Below are positions 1 through 7,410 of a stretch of DNA of 20,010 nt, in pieces. The position numbers and the translations under genes were made by a program. Each line of letters starts with the position of its first letter. Within the stretch, counting starts at the first letter, position 1. The stretch spans positions 1 through 20,010 of the forward strand of contig JBCCQN010000150.1 of the NCBI GenBank assembly GCA_039024315.1, written 5' to 3'. The notes under the pieces were generated by a model. The model saw only the letters and a list, made by a program, of their open reading frames with translations. It had not been told where the DNA came from and did not search any database. Source of the stretch: JBCAWW01 sp039024315. Lineage in GTDB: Bacteria; Bacteroidota; Bacteroidia; J057.

Positions 1-768
1 GCTTTGGCGACAGTTGAGGGTGAAGGTTCCGATCTCAATTATCGCTCCACTAGCCTCGATCAATACAAGGGGCAAGACATCTATATCGCCGTTCGTCATA
101 CGACCACTGATGGTTTTGCCTTGGTATTAGATGATTTTCGTCTCGCTCAGGTAGATGGCTTCGATTTGGCGCTTTTCCAAATTCCGCAAGTAGATGCTGA
201 TACCGGCGATAACTACAATTTTACGGGGGCGGTGATCAATCTCGGTTTAGATACGGTGATCCTTGATTCTAATCAATTGAGTATCAGCTACCAGATCGAC
301 AATGATGATGTACAAACCATCACGATAAACGATTCTTTTGCCATCTTCCCTAATGATACTATCCGCTTTTTACATGATAGCGTATGGGTGCCCACCGAAA
401 ACAGGGTTTATCGGGTCAATCTTTGGATCGCCGGTTTTGGCGCCGATGATGTACCTGCTAACGATAGTATTGGGCGCTGGCAAGGAGTCGGCACTACCAC
501 TGCCCTTGATCCTCAACCAGCAGAATCTCCGATCAATCTATTTCCCAACCCTACCTACGATTTACTCAAAATCTCCCTCAAAGCACAAAGGCCTGGCGAA
601 TTGAGGATAGAGCTGTTAGACCTTAGAGGACGTATCGTTCGGCCGCAGGCCATCCTCTCTCAGAATGGATACGAATATAATCTCGCTGATCTACCTAAGG
701 GAGTTTATCTCTTGAGGGTGCAAAATCAAGAAGGCCAAACTTGGTCTGAGCGAGTGCTGAAGTGGTAG
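1..768 (+). CDS. C-terminal part of a T9SS-secreted protein (5' end outside window)
   Basis: The frame is open from the first base and ends with TAG at 766-768, so this is the last 255 codons of a longer gene. The first visible part (a YIAVRH...FALVLDDFRL pattern, about residues 27-48) resembles the end of a choice-of-anchor/cleaved-adhesin beta-sandwich, which typically closes with a 'sx-aFRhxs-d-fxLxlDDi' strand. A second beta-rich Ig-like segment follows. The last 75 or so residues form a type A T9SS sorting domain: an FPNPTYD motif, an alternating beta pattern around ELLDLRGR, a LPKGVYLLRV strand and a short basic end (ERVLKW). Such proteins are exported by Sec and then by the type IX system, and are released or surface-anchored after removal of this domain. 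The catalytic or binding part is not visible, so the specific function is unknown. Confidence 0.85.
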   Translation, partial: ALATVEGEGSDLNYRSTSLDQYKGQDIYIAVRHTTTDGFALVLDDFRLAQVDGFDLALFQIPQVDADTGDNYNFTGAVINLGLDTVILDSNQLSISYQIDNDDVQTITINDSFAIFPNDTIRFLHDSVWVPTENRVYRVNLWIAGFGADDVPANDSIGRWQGVGTTTALDPQPAESPINLFPNPTYDLLKISLKAQRPGELRIELLDLRGRIVRPQAILSQNGYEYNLADLPKGVYLLRVQNQEGQTWSERVLKW

Positions 769-780
769 CGTTTATTAGAG

Positions 781-802
781 GACTGCTTCGCAGAACGCTT
801 AT
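781..802 (-). repeat. GNA-triloop hairpin repeat, copy A
   Basis: Read on the minus strand it is ATAAG, then CGTT, then CTGC-GAA-GCAG. The 4-bp stem closes a GAA triloop. It shares the ATAAGCGTT lead with the copies at 835 and 925, in opposite orientation to both. Confidence 0.7.
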
Positions 803-834
803 AGCTGGTGTAGACTGCATACAACATCTCAAGA

Positions 835-855
835 ATAAGCGTTCCGCGCAGCGGT
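835..855 (+). repeat. GNA-triloop hairpin repeat, copy B
   Basis: ATAAG, CGTT, then CCGC-GCA-GCGG (844-854). The stem differs from copy A on both sides, so pairing is kept. Confidence 0.7.
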
Positions 856-874
856 AACCATCTAAATAATTGAA

Positions 875-898
875 CACAGAGGCACGGAGGCACAGAGA
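875..898 (+). repeat. 8-bp tandem repeat CACAGAGG x3
   Basis: Three consecutive units: CACAGAGG, CACGGAGG, CACAGAGA. Each variant differs from the first by one base. It lies between hairpin copies B and C. Confidence 0.75.
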
Positions 899-924
899 GG
901 GGGGAGTCGCTTGCATTACTGCTA

Positions 925-946
925 ATAAGCGTTCCGTGCAGCGGTC
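925..946 (+). repeat. GNA-triloop hairpin repeat, copy C
   Basis: ATAAG, CGTT, then CCGT-GCA-GCGG (934-944), same orientation as copy B. The stem includes one T-G wobble. Confidence 0.7.
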
Positions 947-978
947 ATAAAAAGTGTCCCTAGCTAAACATCTGGATG

Positions 979-3900
979 CTAGTGTTTTACTTGAAACTTT
1001 CTCACGATTTGCTGACCTTCGCTCTCAAGACGCAGGTAGTAGATCGCATTGGGCCAATTGGCTACCTCAATCTGTCTTTCTCCCTGGCCTTGGGGTAGGT
1101 TTTCATAATAAAGCTGCTTACCCGTAAGGCTATAAACACTTAGTTGGCTTTCAAAATCCATCATCGTACCATAACGCACGGTCAAGCTTTGGCTTGCTGG
1201 GATAGGCATTGGGATTAACCAAAGACTTGCCTGTTGGCCCGAAAGGTCCAGCTCTACTACTCTGCTATAATCAAAGCTGCCGTCTATATCTACTTGACGT
1301 AAACGATAATAAATCCTATTTACTGGCATTTGGCTGAGGTTAGCATCGCGAAATTCATAAGCGGAAGTTTGGTTACTTGTTCCTGTCGCTGCTTCTTTCC
1401 CAATGGGACTAAATAAATTACCATCTACAGAACGTTCAATCCTATAAAAATCGGTATTAGTTTCGCTTGCAGTAGCCCACTCTAATAGAGCCCTATCGCC
1501 TTCCAATTTTGCCGAAAAGCTTAGCCATTCTACTGGCAGTGGTACATTTTCACGCCAGTTTCGTTCACTCGTCCCACTTACGGCATCCGGATGGGAAGAG
1601 GGGCTAAGAGAACCATTGGTCGCATCCCAGCTAATGTTGTCATTATCAAATCCATCTAGCAATCCATCTCCATCCAAATCGCCAGTGCTACCGGCCCAAC
1701 CTAAATTAGCCAAGGGGCTATCCAAATGGTCAATTTTACTATCATTGTTGGTATCATGCCCTTCGACGATATCTAATCTACCATCATCATCGCTATCGCT
1801 GTCTCTGTAGTCAGCTTGGTCGCTGCCATCAGTATTGACAGGATCGATGGCAAAACCAGTAACTGCTCCGCAAGGGTTACAATCAATATCATAGGCATCG
1901 TCTATCCCGTCAGCATCAGTATCGCTACCAGAGGGAGCAATATAGCCAGCAGTGCTTTGGGCTTCGGTATTATCGACAATACCGTCATTATCAGCATCGA
2001 GGTCAATGAAATCAGCTAAGCCATCGCTATCGCTGTCTCCATCATTATTATTGGTCCCGTCTCCATTGGTGTCAAAGAGGATGGAAGTCGAACCATCTGC
2101 TGTTTCAAATGTGTTGGCTAGCCCATCACTATCTGTATCGGTCGCATCATCAACTTGTCCGTCTCCATCACTGTCTGTACCTCCGGCTTCTACTATATCC
2201 GAGATACCGTCGTTGTCAGAGTCGAGATCCAAAGAATTGGCAATGCCATCCCTGTCCGTATCGCAAGAGAATTGCGAAAGTACGATATTGTCCACTCCGA
2301 CATCATTGCCCGCGGAGCCGTTGGATTGGGCATTGATAATGAGGATATCGACTAGATTGGTAGTAGCGACAAAATCAAGTTCGACTCGCCGCCATACATC
2401 ATCATTTGCCATCCCGAAGCTTGCAGAGCTAATAGTGGCCAATACATTGGAAAAAGTATCCTGTACCTGTAAAGTAAAGTTGGGGATATCTGTACACCCA
2501 TTACAGAGACCTGCAAAATCAACCCTAAAACGATAATTTTTCCCGACTTCGGTAGCTAAGTCAGGCACTCTATAAAAAGGAAATACTCCCAAGGGCGAGT
2601 TCATATTGATTGATAAATACCGTCCATTACTACTCCCTCCTGCTGGCCCATCATTGACATTGATATTGGCATCTAGGTCTCCTATCAAATCGGATCGGTT
2701 GTAATGGGCTAGGCCAGACTCAAGGGAGTTACAGACCGCATAACTACCATCAGGGATGGAGCCAGAAGAACGAAATGAGTGAGATAATATATACGGGTCG
2801 GTATATCTACCCGAACCACTACCAAAGTCATTGGCAAAAACTACCGTTTCGATAACGTTTGCTGCGAGGCTCGCAAAGCAAGCAGCATCTTCAATGGTAT
2901 CTGGTATACCATCATTGTCATCATCTAGGTCACACTCATCTGCAACATTATCGCCATCAGTATCCGTATAAGCAGAAACTGCAGCATCGCAACATATGAC
3001 GGTTGATGCATTTTGACTCTCTCCGACTCCCTGGCCATTATTCGTAGCAATTAGAGGAATCCCGTCGCTATTTATCCCGCCTGTAAGGGTATCTTGTTGA
3101 GTATTGGTGAGGGTGAAGCTTCCAGCGCCCTCGATAGCATCTGGACAGCCGTCTCCATCAGCGTCTAGGTCCAGCTGATCAATGATTCCATCTCCATCTG
3201 TATCCAGAGAATTACATACTCCTTTAGCATTAAGCGTACAAAAATCAGGATCTTGATAGTTGAGTACGCCATCTCCGTCCGCATCAAGGCTGGGATCTGC
3301 TCCTAAACAAGAGAAGGCTCCCAGTGAACCAGCGGTGAAATTTTCGGTAGCAGAAGCCCCAAAATTCCCGATGCCAGTACCACTACCACCAATGATGCTT
3401 ACCCCGTCTAGCAAGATTTCATAGTGCCCGATTCCATAGCCACAACAAATTCCGTCATTAGCATCATCTGTAATATTGAAGGTATAATCCCCATTTGCAT
3501 TGGGGAGGGTGGCTGTAATCAGGCTATTGTTATCCGTAAAATCATAACCTCCACCACTCAATACGATGGTTCCCGAACTATTTCTTACATCCCAATTGGT
3601 TTCACTAGCATAATCATCAAGTAGTATTTCTATCGTGAGAGCTGCTGTGGAGGGAGAACCCACACTGCCACAGGATTCTATTTCATCTAGAATACCATCA
3701 TTGTCATCATCTTTATCGGCAAAATCAGGAATTCCATCACCATCATTGTCAATAGGCATAGGGCAAAAGTTAAGGTTGCCGATCCCTGAGCCGTGCGCAG
3801 TACCAGCGGTACAGCTAGTACATTCATCCCAAACAATGGTGATGGTAGTGATTCCGTCTGGATCCGCAAAGTTGAGACCTAATATACCGTTGGTGCCACT

Positions 3901-4479
3901 AGCAGAATTATTATTTGAGTTAACAAAGCCAGTGGCATTAGTAGTATAGGAAGGACTACTAGAGGCCGTAAAGCTTGGGTAAATAGTGCCTCCACTGCCA
4001 GTGGTAGCGGTAATTAAATAACTATCTCCATTGGGACCAGCGCCATTGATATGATAAAGATCAAAGCCAATGGCCGATACCGCTTCACTAAAAGTGATGG
4101 TGAGTGTGGCTGTACCGACACTATTAAAACCGTCTGTAAAATATTCTAGCACTTCTGCGCCCCCAATTGAGGCATTAGTGCCGACTACTGGGGTTTGTGG
4201 TCCTCCCAAGGAATTCCAATCTCCTAAAGTAGCTACGTCCCCAGTAAAACTAAAAGTGATGTTGATCCCAGAGTTATCGACATTGCTAAAGCTCGAGGAG
4301 GTGGCACCAGCACTACTCCAATTGACTTCAGCAGAGGCCGATGGACTACTATCCCATATTAATTCGTAGTTCGTTACCCCCGATGGAGGACTAAAAAGTG
4401 GCTGTGCCGCCAGCCTGACTACAGAAAATAATGAAAGGAATAAGCAAAGTATCCTAATTGGCGTAGAAAATTGAATCAT
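979..4479 (-). CDS. Large T9SS-secreted protein with thrombospondin type 3 repeats
   Basis: 1166 aa. A signal peptide covers about residues 1-26 (hydrophobic ILCLFLSLFSVV, ending RLAAQ). Residues 27-240 look like a beta-sandwich choice-of-anchor domain. Thrombospondin type 3 calcium-binding repeats (DxDxDGxxD pattern) occur at about 243-267, 399-450, 506-530 and, most densely, 740-945. Between them are two globular inserts: 280-380 (TNWDVRN and GICCGYG motifs, typical of secreted Bacteroidota modules) and 540-738, a jelly-roll-like, possibly carbohydrate-binding domain. Residues 980-1080 (PLPVEWLSFSAKLEGDRALL, then YYRLRQVD) form the Fn3-like module usual before T9SS tails. Residues 1087-1166 are the sorting domain, although the usual PNP motif reads PMPIPAS. 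Likely a calcium-stabilised surface or matrix protein; its ligand is unknown. It follows the lipoprotein gene on the same strand, but a large inverted repeat and a promoter candidate separate them. Confidence 0.88.
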   Translation of the reverse strand: MIQFSTPIRILCLFLSLFSVVRLAAQPLFSPPSGVTNYELIWDSSPSASAEVNWSSAGATSSSFSNVDNSGINITFSFTGDVATLGDWNSLGGPQTPVVGTNASIGGAEVLEYFTDGFNSVGTATLTITFSEAVSAIGFDLYHINGAGPNGDSYLITATTGSGGTIYPSFTASSSPSYTTNATGFVNSNNNSASGTNGILGLNFADPDGITTITIVWDECTSCTAGTAHGSGIGNLNFCPMPIDNDGDGIPDFADKDDDNDGILDEIESCGSVGSPSTAALTIEILLDDYASETNWDVRNSSGTIVLSGGGYDFTDNNSLITATLPNANGDYTFNITDDANDGICCGYGIGHYEILLDGVSIIGGSGTGIGNFGASATENFTAGSLGAFSCLGADPSLDADGDGVLNYQDPDFCTLNAKGVCNSLDTDGDGIIDQLDLDADGDGCPDAIEGAGSFTLTNTQQDTLTGGINSDGIPLIATNNGQGVGESQNASTVICCDAAVSAYTDTDGDNVADECDLDDDNDGIPDTIEDAACFASLAANVIETVVFANDFGSGSGRYTDPYILSHSFRSSGSIPDGSYAVCNSLESGLAHYNRSDLIGDLDANINVNDGPAGGSSNGRYLSINMNSPLGVFPFYRVPDLATEVGKNYRFRVDFAGLCNGCTDIPNFTLQVQDTFSNVLATISSASFGMANDDVWRRVELDFVATTNLVDILIINAQSNGSAGNDVGVDNIVLSQFSCDTDRDGIANSLDLDSDNDGISDIVEAGGTDSDGDGQVDDATDTDSDGLANTFETADGSTSILFDTNGDGTNNNDGDSDSDGLADFIDLDADNDGIVDNTEAQSTAGYIAPSGSDTDADGIDDAYDIDCNPCGAVTGFAIDPVNTDGSDQADYRDSDSDDDGRLDIVEGHDTNNDSKIDHLDSPLANLGWAGSTGDLDGDGLLDGFDNDNISWDATNGSLSPSSHPDAVSGTSERNWRENVPLPVEWLSFSAKLEGDRALLEWATASETNTDFYRIERSVDGNLFSPIGKEAATGTSNQTSAYEFRDANLSQMPVNRIYYRLRQVDIDGSFDYSRVVELDLSGQQASLWLIPMPIPASQSLTVRYGTMMDFESQLSVYSLTGKQLYYENLPQGQGERQIEVANWPNAIYYLRLESEGQQIVRKFQVKH

Positions 4480-4506
4480 TTCCTATATTTTGATAATAAA
4501 CCATCA

Positions 4507-4535
4507 CAAATATCTTAAGATTGTTTATTTCCAAA
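4507..4535 (-). promoter_or_regulatory. Candidate Bacteroidota-type promoter for the TSP3 gene
   Basis: On the minus strand TTTG (4535-4532) is followed by 17 bases and GATATTTG (4514-4507). This matches TTTG-N17-TAnnTTTG except for G in place of the first T of the -7 box. It would start transcription about 20 nt before the start codon at 4479. Confidence 0.4.
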
Positions 4536-4539
4536 AACC

Positions 4540-4560
4540 GTAAAGCAAAGCTTGCTTTAC
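4540..4560. repeat. Perfect 9-bp hairpin
   Basis: GTAAAGCAA, loop AGC, TTGCTTTAC. It lies just upstream of the candidate promoter of the TSP3 gene, so it could be an operator or the end of the upstream transcript. The loop is not GNA, so it is not grouped with the other hairpins. Confidence 0.6.
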
Positions 4561-4639
4561 ATAAGAAATGCCGTGTAAGGAATACTTCGACTTTGAAATA
4601 AGGTTGAAGAAAGGCTAAGGTGTTACTTTTAAAAGTTTG

Positions 4640-4703
4640 GGATGGTTAAAGTTTTGCAACAGCACTAACTAAAGGCTTCTCTCAATCAAAACTTTAACCA
4701 TCC
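4640..4703. repeat. 17-bp perfect inverted repeat, possible terminator
   Basis: The arm at 4640-4656 (GGATGGTTAAAGTTTTG) is exactly complementary to 4687-4703, with a 30-base loop. It starts 9 bases after the lipoprotein stop codon on the minus strand. On that strand the stem is followed within a few bases by a short T run (ACTTTTAAAAG), so it may terminate that transcript. The long loop is unusual for an intrinsic terminator. Confidence 0.55.
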
Positions 4704-4712
4704 GAACCTAAA

Positions 4713-5363
4713 TTACAGTTCCCACTGATCGCGAGCTTTTTCACGATCTTGGCGTCTTTTGCGCTCTTGTTCGCGTTCCCAGCGCTCAGCATCTCTTTCG
4801 ATCTCTTCCGCGCGCTCTTCCATTTGATCTTCGATTTCTTCCCCTATTTCCTCCATACGCTCACCAAAGCGTTCGAGGGTTTCTTCGAGGCGATCGATAG
4901 TGCCTTTGTCTTCAAGATCTCGGAGAAACGCTTCCCCAATGCGACGAATCTCAGGCATGTGCTTTTGGAGTTCTGGCACTACATCCTGACTAAAGATCTC
5001 GGCGAGTTCTACGGCTAGATCGGCACTTTCTTCGACCATATCCATGTAGAGCTCTTCGTTTTCGGCAAAGTGCTCGAGGCCTTTTTCGCCATATTGATAG
5101 ACATAGTAGGAAAAAGCTTCCGAGATCACATGGGCTTTTTCTTCCTCATCAAGCTCATGCTTGATTTCATGAAAGTCTTCTTGTAAAAAGCGCTGCATTT
5201 GCTCATTGTGTTCTTCCCAATCATCATGGTCAAAACGGGCGTAATCAGTCTTTACCTCAGACATAAAAGAAGCGTAAGAGTTGAGGTAGCGAGATTTTTC
5301 GACCGAACCACAGGCCATAAATAAGGCGGCTGTTAGTACTGTCAACGCAATGAATGTTCGCAT
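4713..5363 (-). CDS. Putative lipoprotein, highly charged helical
   Basis: 216 aa. The N-terminus is MRTFIALTVLTAALFMAC|GS: a hydrophobic stretch followed by a loose lipobox with Cys18, so it is probably a lipoprotein. The rest has no membrane segment and is predicted helical and strongly acidic. Residues 24-60 (NSYASFMSEV...DHDDWEEHNEQM) resemble a pattern I recall from small Bacteroidota lipoprotein families (aromatic-FxxxV then DW), possibly the DUF6565 type, but I am not sure. From about residue 150 the chain is nearly all Glu, Arg, Lys and Asp (ERFGERMEEIGEEIEDQMEE), a long coiled coil or single alpha-helix ending QWEL. Function unknown; a periplasmic or outer-membrane-tethered structural role is a guess. 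It is divergent from the ABC exporter across a 202-bp gap. Confidence 0.75.
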   Translation of the reverse strand: MRTFIALTVLTAALFMACGSVEKSRYLNSYASFMSEVKTDYARFDHDDWEEHNEQMQRFLQEDFHEIKHELDEEEKAHVISEAFSYYVYQYGEKGLEHFAENEELYMDMVEESADLAVELAEIFSQDVVPELQKHMPEIRRIGEAFLRDLEDKGTIDRLEETLERFGERMEEIGEEIEDQMEERAEEIERDAERWEREQERKRRQDREKARDQWEL

Positions 5364-5464
5364 AAAATGATTTTTTAAAGGCTTTTGTGAGATATATTAA
5401 GGACAGCGCTAGAGTCTAAAGGTTGGATTTGCTCCACATTTTTTCTCGTCTCGATGTGAATGAG

Positions 5465-5485
5465 CGTTCTCCGAAGGAGGGAACG
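5465..5485 (+). repeat. GNA-triloop hairpin repeat, copy E
   Basis: CGTT (5465-5468), CTCC-GAA-GGAG (5469-5479), a GG bulge, then AACG (5482-5485) pairing with CGTT. It lies between the divergent lipoprotein and ABC genes and is preceded by GAG rather than ATAAG. Confidence 0.6.
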
Positions 5486-5541
5486 AAGCCAAAGCCTACA
5501 ATAGTATTCTCGCCTTAGCTGAAGTAAGGACTTTTATTTGC

Positions 5542-5556
5542 TGGCATTGCATGCCA
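5542..5556. repeat. Small hairpin just upstream of the ABC exporter start
   Basis: TGGCAT, loop TGC, ATGCCA, ending 9 bases before the ATG at 5566. It covers the usual ribosome-binding region, and no Shine-Dalgarno sequence is evident. It may influence translation; the sequence alone does not show this. Confidence 0.45.
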
Positions 5557-5565
5557 ACTTAAAGT

Positions 5566-7308
5566 ATGCAAACATCAAGCTCGAAAGCACTCTGGCGACA
5601 GCTATACGATTATGCCCTGCCCTATCAAAGATCGTTTTGGCTTGGCAGCCTGCTCGCGACCACTGGCAGTATCCTTTGGCTCTTAATCCCTTGGGCGATA
5701 GGAGAGATCATCAGTTTAGCCGCGGGCATATCTGAGCAGGAAGATCTCTCCAACCTTTGGTATTATCTCGTCATTTTGGGTGGGGTGAGTATTCTCTATT
5801 ACACCGCCCAAGAGCTTGCCCGTTATTTGATCTATGTGGTGGCAGAGCGAGCCAGTATTGATCTACAAACCAACACTTTGGCGCATATGAGTCGGCTTGA
5901 CTTAAGCTGGCATGAAGCCGAAAATAGTGGCAATAAGCTCAAAAAGATCAATCGCGGAGGGAAGAGCCTCAATTCTATGTTGCGGATGTATGTGGATATC
6001 ACCATTGATGCCGTGGTGGGCCTGATTGGGGTAGCAATAGTCTTCGCGACCATGAGTTGGACCCTCAATCTGCTGCTGATTATTTTCTTTATAACCCACT
6101 ACCTTTTGTCTTCCTATCTTACCCGTAACGCGACGGCTCAAGCACGCAAAGTCAATCTGGTAGAAGAGGAGTTTTCCGGCCTCAAATTTGAAATGCTCAA
6201 TAGTATCCAGACAGTAAAGACGATGGCGATGCTGCCGGCTTTGATGCGGTTTATCCACGGTGTCACCGAACGCTTAGTCAAGGCGCTTTCCAAGCGGATC
6301 ACCCTCTTTCGCATCAGATTGGCAGCATTAGGCTTTAATCAACAGTTTTTCCGAATTGGCATCATTGCCTACTCTGTCTGGGAAGTCGCTCAGGGAAATT
6401 TTGAGGTGGGCGTAATTGCTCAAGTCTTTTTCTATTTCAGTAAGATCGAGGTCTCCGCGCAACGCTTTTCGGACATCTATCATCGCTATATCTTGGCGCA
6501 AATCGACCTCGATGGAGTGGCTGCTATCATGCAGACCGAAGCCCTCATCGAATCTCAAGGAGCGCAAAGCTTTCCTGCTAACTGGCAGGAGATCCAATTA
6601 CGGGATCTTCGTTTTGCTTATGGAGATTTGCTGGTGCTACAAGGTCTCAACTTAAGCGTTCGTCGAGGCGAAAAACTAGGCTTGGTCGGTGTCAGTGGCG
6701 GAGGGAAATCTACCCTATTCAAGCTATTGCTCAAGTTATATGATGAGTATGAAGGCTTTATTGGGGTGGATGGTATTTCTCTACGCGATATCAAACGCGA
6801 GAGCTTGGTGCAAAACTTAGGAGTAGTATTGCAGGATACAGAGCTTTTTGATCTCAGTTTGAAGGAGAATATTCTTTTGGGAGGAGAACCGCTCCAAGCT
6901 GAAGAAAAATTGGTTTATGCAGCCGATACAGCCAGAGTGAGTCAGTTTGCCGCGCAGCATCCTCATGGGATGGATACTTTGGTCGGAGAGAAGGGCATCC
7001 ATCTTTCTGGAGGAGAGAAACAGCGAGTAGGATTGGCTCGAGCATTATACCGCAAGCCTGAAATATTGTTCTTAGATGAAGCTACTTCGCACCTAGACGC
7101 GGAGTCAGAGAGCCTCATTCAAGCCGCCTTGGATGAACTACTCGAGGATGTGACGGCTATAGTTGCTGCACACCGCCTATCCACGCTGAGGAAAATGGAT
7201 CGGATTGTGGTGATTGATGCGGGTCGGATTGTAGAGGAAGGTACTTTTGCCGAACTACAAAAAAACAAAGGCGTTTTTTGGCGATTGTGGGAAGCGGGAA
7301 AAGATTGA
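5566..7308 (+). CDS. ABC exporter half-transporter (membrane domain fused to ATPase)
   Basis: 580 aa, the usual size for an MsbA/MDR-like half-transporter that works as a dimer. Residues 1-310 are the membrane domain with about six helices (for example 26-50, 66-90, 146-185 and 260-292). The ATPase domain starts near 343: A-loop Tyr352, Walker A GVSGGGKST (375-383), Q-loop Gln423 in VVLQDTELF, signature LSGGEKQ (480-486), Walker B ILFLDE with catalytic Glu505, D-loop SHLD and switch His536. All ATPase motifs are intact, so it should hydrolyse ATP to drive export across the inner membrane. The substrate (lipid, drug, peptide or glycan) cannot be told. No adaptor, peptidase or second half-transporter gene is adjacent. 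The ATG fits the start of the first amphipathic segment; the TTG starts further upstream have no family support. Confidence 0.93.
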   Translation: MQTSSSKALWRQLYDYALPYQRSFWLGSLLATTGSILWLLIPWAIGEIISLAAGISEQEDLSNLWYYLVILGGVSILYYTAQELARYLIYVVAERASIDLQTNTLAHMSRLDLSWHEAENSGNKLKKINRGGKSLNSMLRMYVDITIDAVVGLIGVAIVFATMSWTLNLLLIIFFITHYLLSSYLTRNATAQARKVNLVEEEFSGLKFEMLNSIQTVKTMAMLPALMRFIHGVTERLVKALSKRITLFRIRLAALGFNQQFFRIGIIAYSVWEVAQGNFEVGVIAQVFFYFSKIEVSAQRFSDIYHRYILAQIDLDGVAAIMQTEALIESQGAQSFPANWQEIQLRDLRFAYGDLLVLQGLNLSVRRGEKLGLVGVSGGGKSTLFKLLLKLYDEYEGFIGVDGISLRDIKRESLVQNLGVVLQDTELFDLSLKENILLGGEPLQAEEKLVYAADTARVSQFAAQHPHGMDTLVGEKGIHLSGGEKQRVGLARALYRKPEILFLDEATSHLDAESESLIQAALDELLEDVTAIVAAHRLSTLRKMDRIVVIDAGRIVEEGTFAELQKNKGVFWRLWEAGKD

Positions 7309-7325
7309 GAGCGGAATTAGCGTTA

Positions 7326-7368
7326 TTGAATTGTTGAATTGTTGAATTGTTGAATTGTTGATTGAATT
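7326..7368 (+). repeat. 8-bp tandem repeat TTGAATTG x4 plus partial
   Basis: Four exact TTGAATTG units at 7326-7357, then a degenerate fifth (TTGATTG) to about 7368, shortly after the ABC exporter stop. Part of it (GAATTGTTGATT, 7352-7363) is inversely repeated at 7436-7447. There is no spacer structure, so it is not CRISPR. Confidence 0.85.
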
Positions 7369-7371
7369 TAG

Positions 7372-7410
7372 CTCTGGCTCTTGAACAGAGGCGGCTTTTT
7401 TGATTTTATT
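7372..7410 (+). terminator. Possible terminator after the ABC exporter
   Basis: CTCTG (7372-7376) can pair with CAGAG (7386-7390), and a run of six T follows at 7395-7401 after GCGGC. The stem is short. The same CAGAGG (7386-7391) can instead pair with CCTCTG (7411-7416), an alternative fold across the T run. Confidence 0.35.

Larger units (their letters stand above)
769..978. other. Intergenic repeat cluster between convergent genes
   Basis: This 210-bp gap between two converging T9SS genes holds no gene. It contains three copies of a GNA-triloop hairpin repeat (one inverted) and a short 8-bp tandem repeat. No T-rich intrinsic terminator is obvious; the hairpins may end or protect both transcripts. 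Confidence 0.7.

Noticed and set aside
1952..2536. 194-codon plus-strand open frame inside the TSP3 gene
   Set aside because: It is the antisense of repetitive Asp-rich coding sequence; low-complexity Ser/Pro/Leu translation with no domain and no promoter.
6948..6962. GCGCAGC in the ABC exporter gene as another GNA hairpin
   Set aside because: Flanking bases do not pair beyond two positions and the CGTT lead is missing.
7326..7368. TTGAATTG array as a CRISPR
   Set aside because: Units are 8 bp and contiguous, with no spacers and no cas genes.
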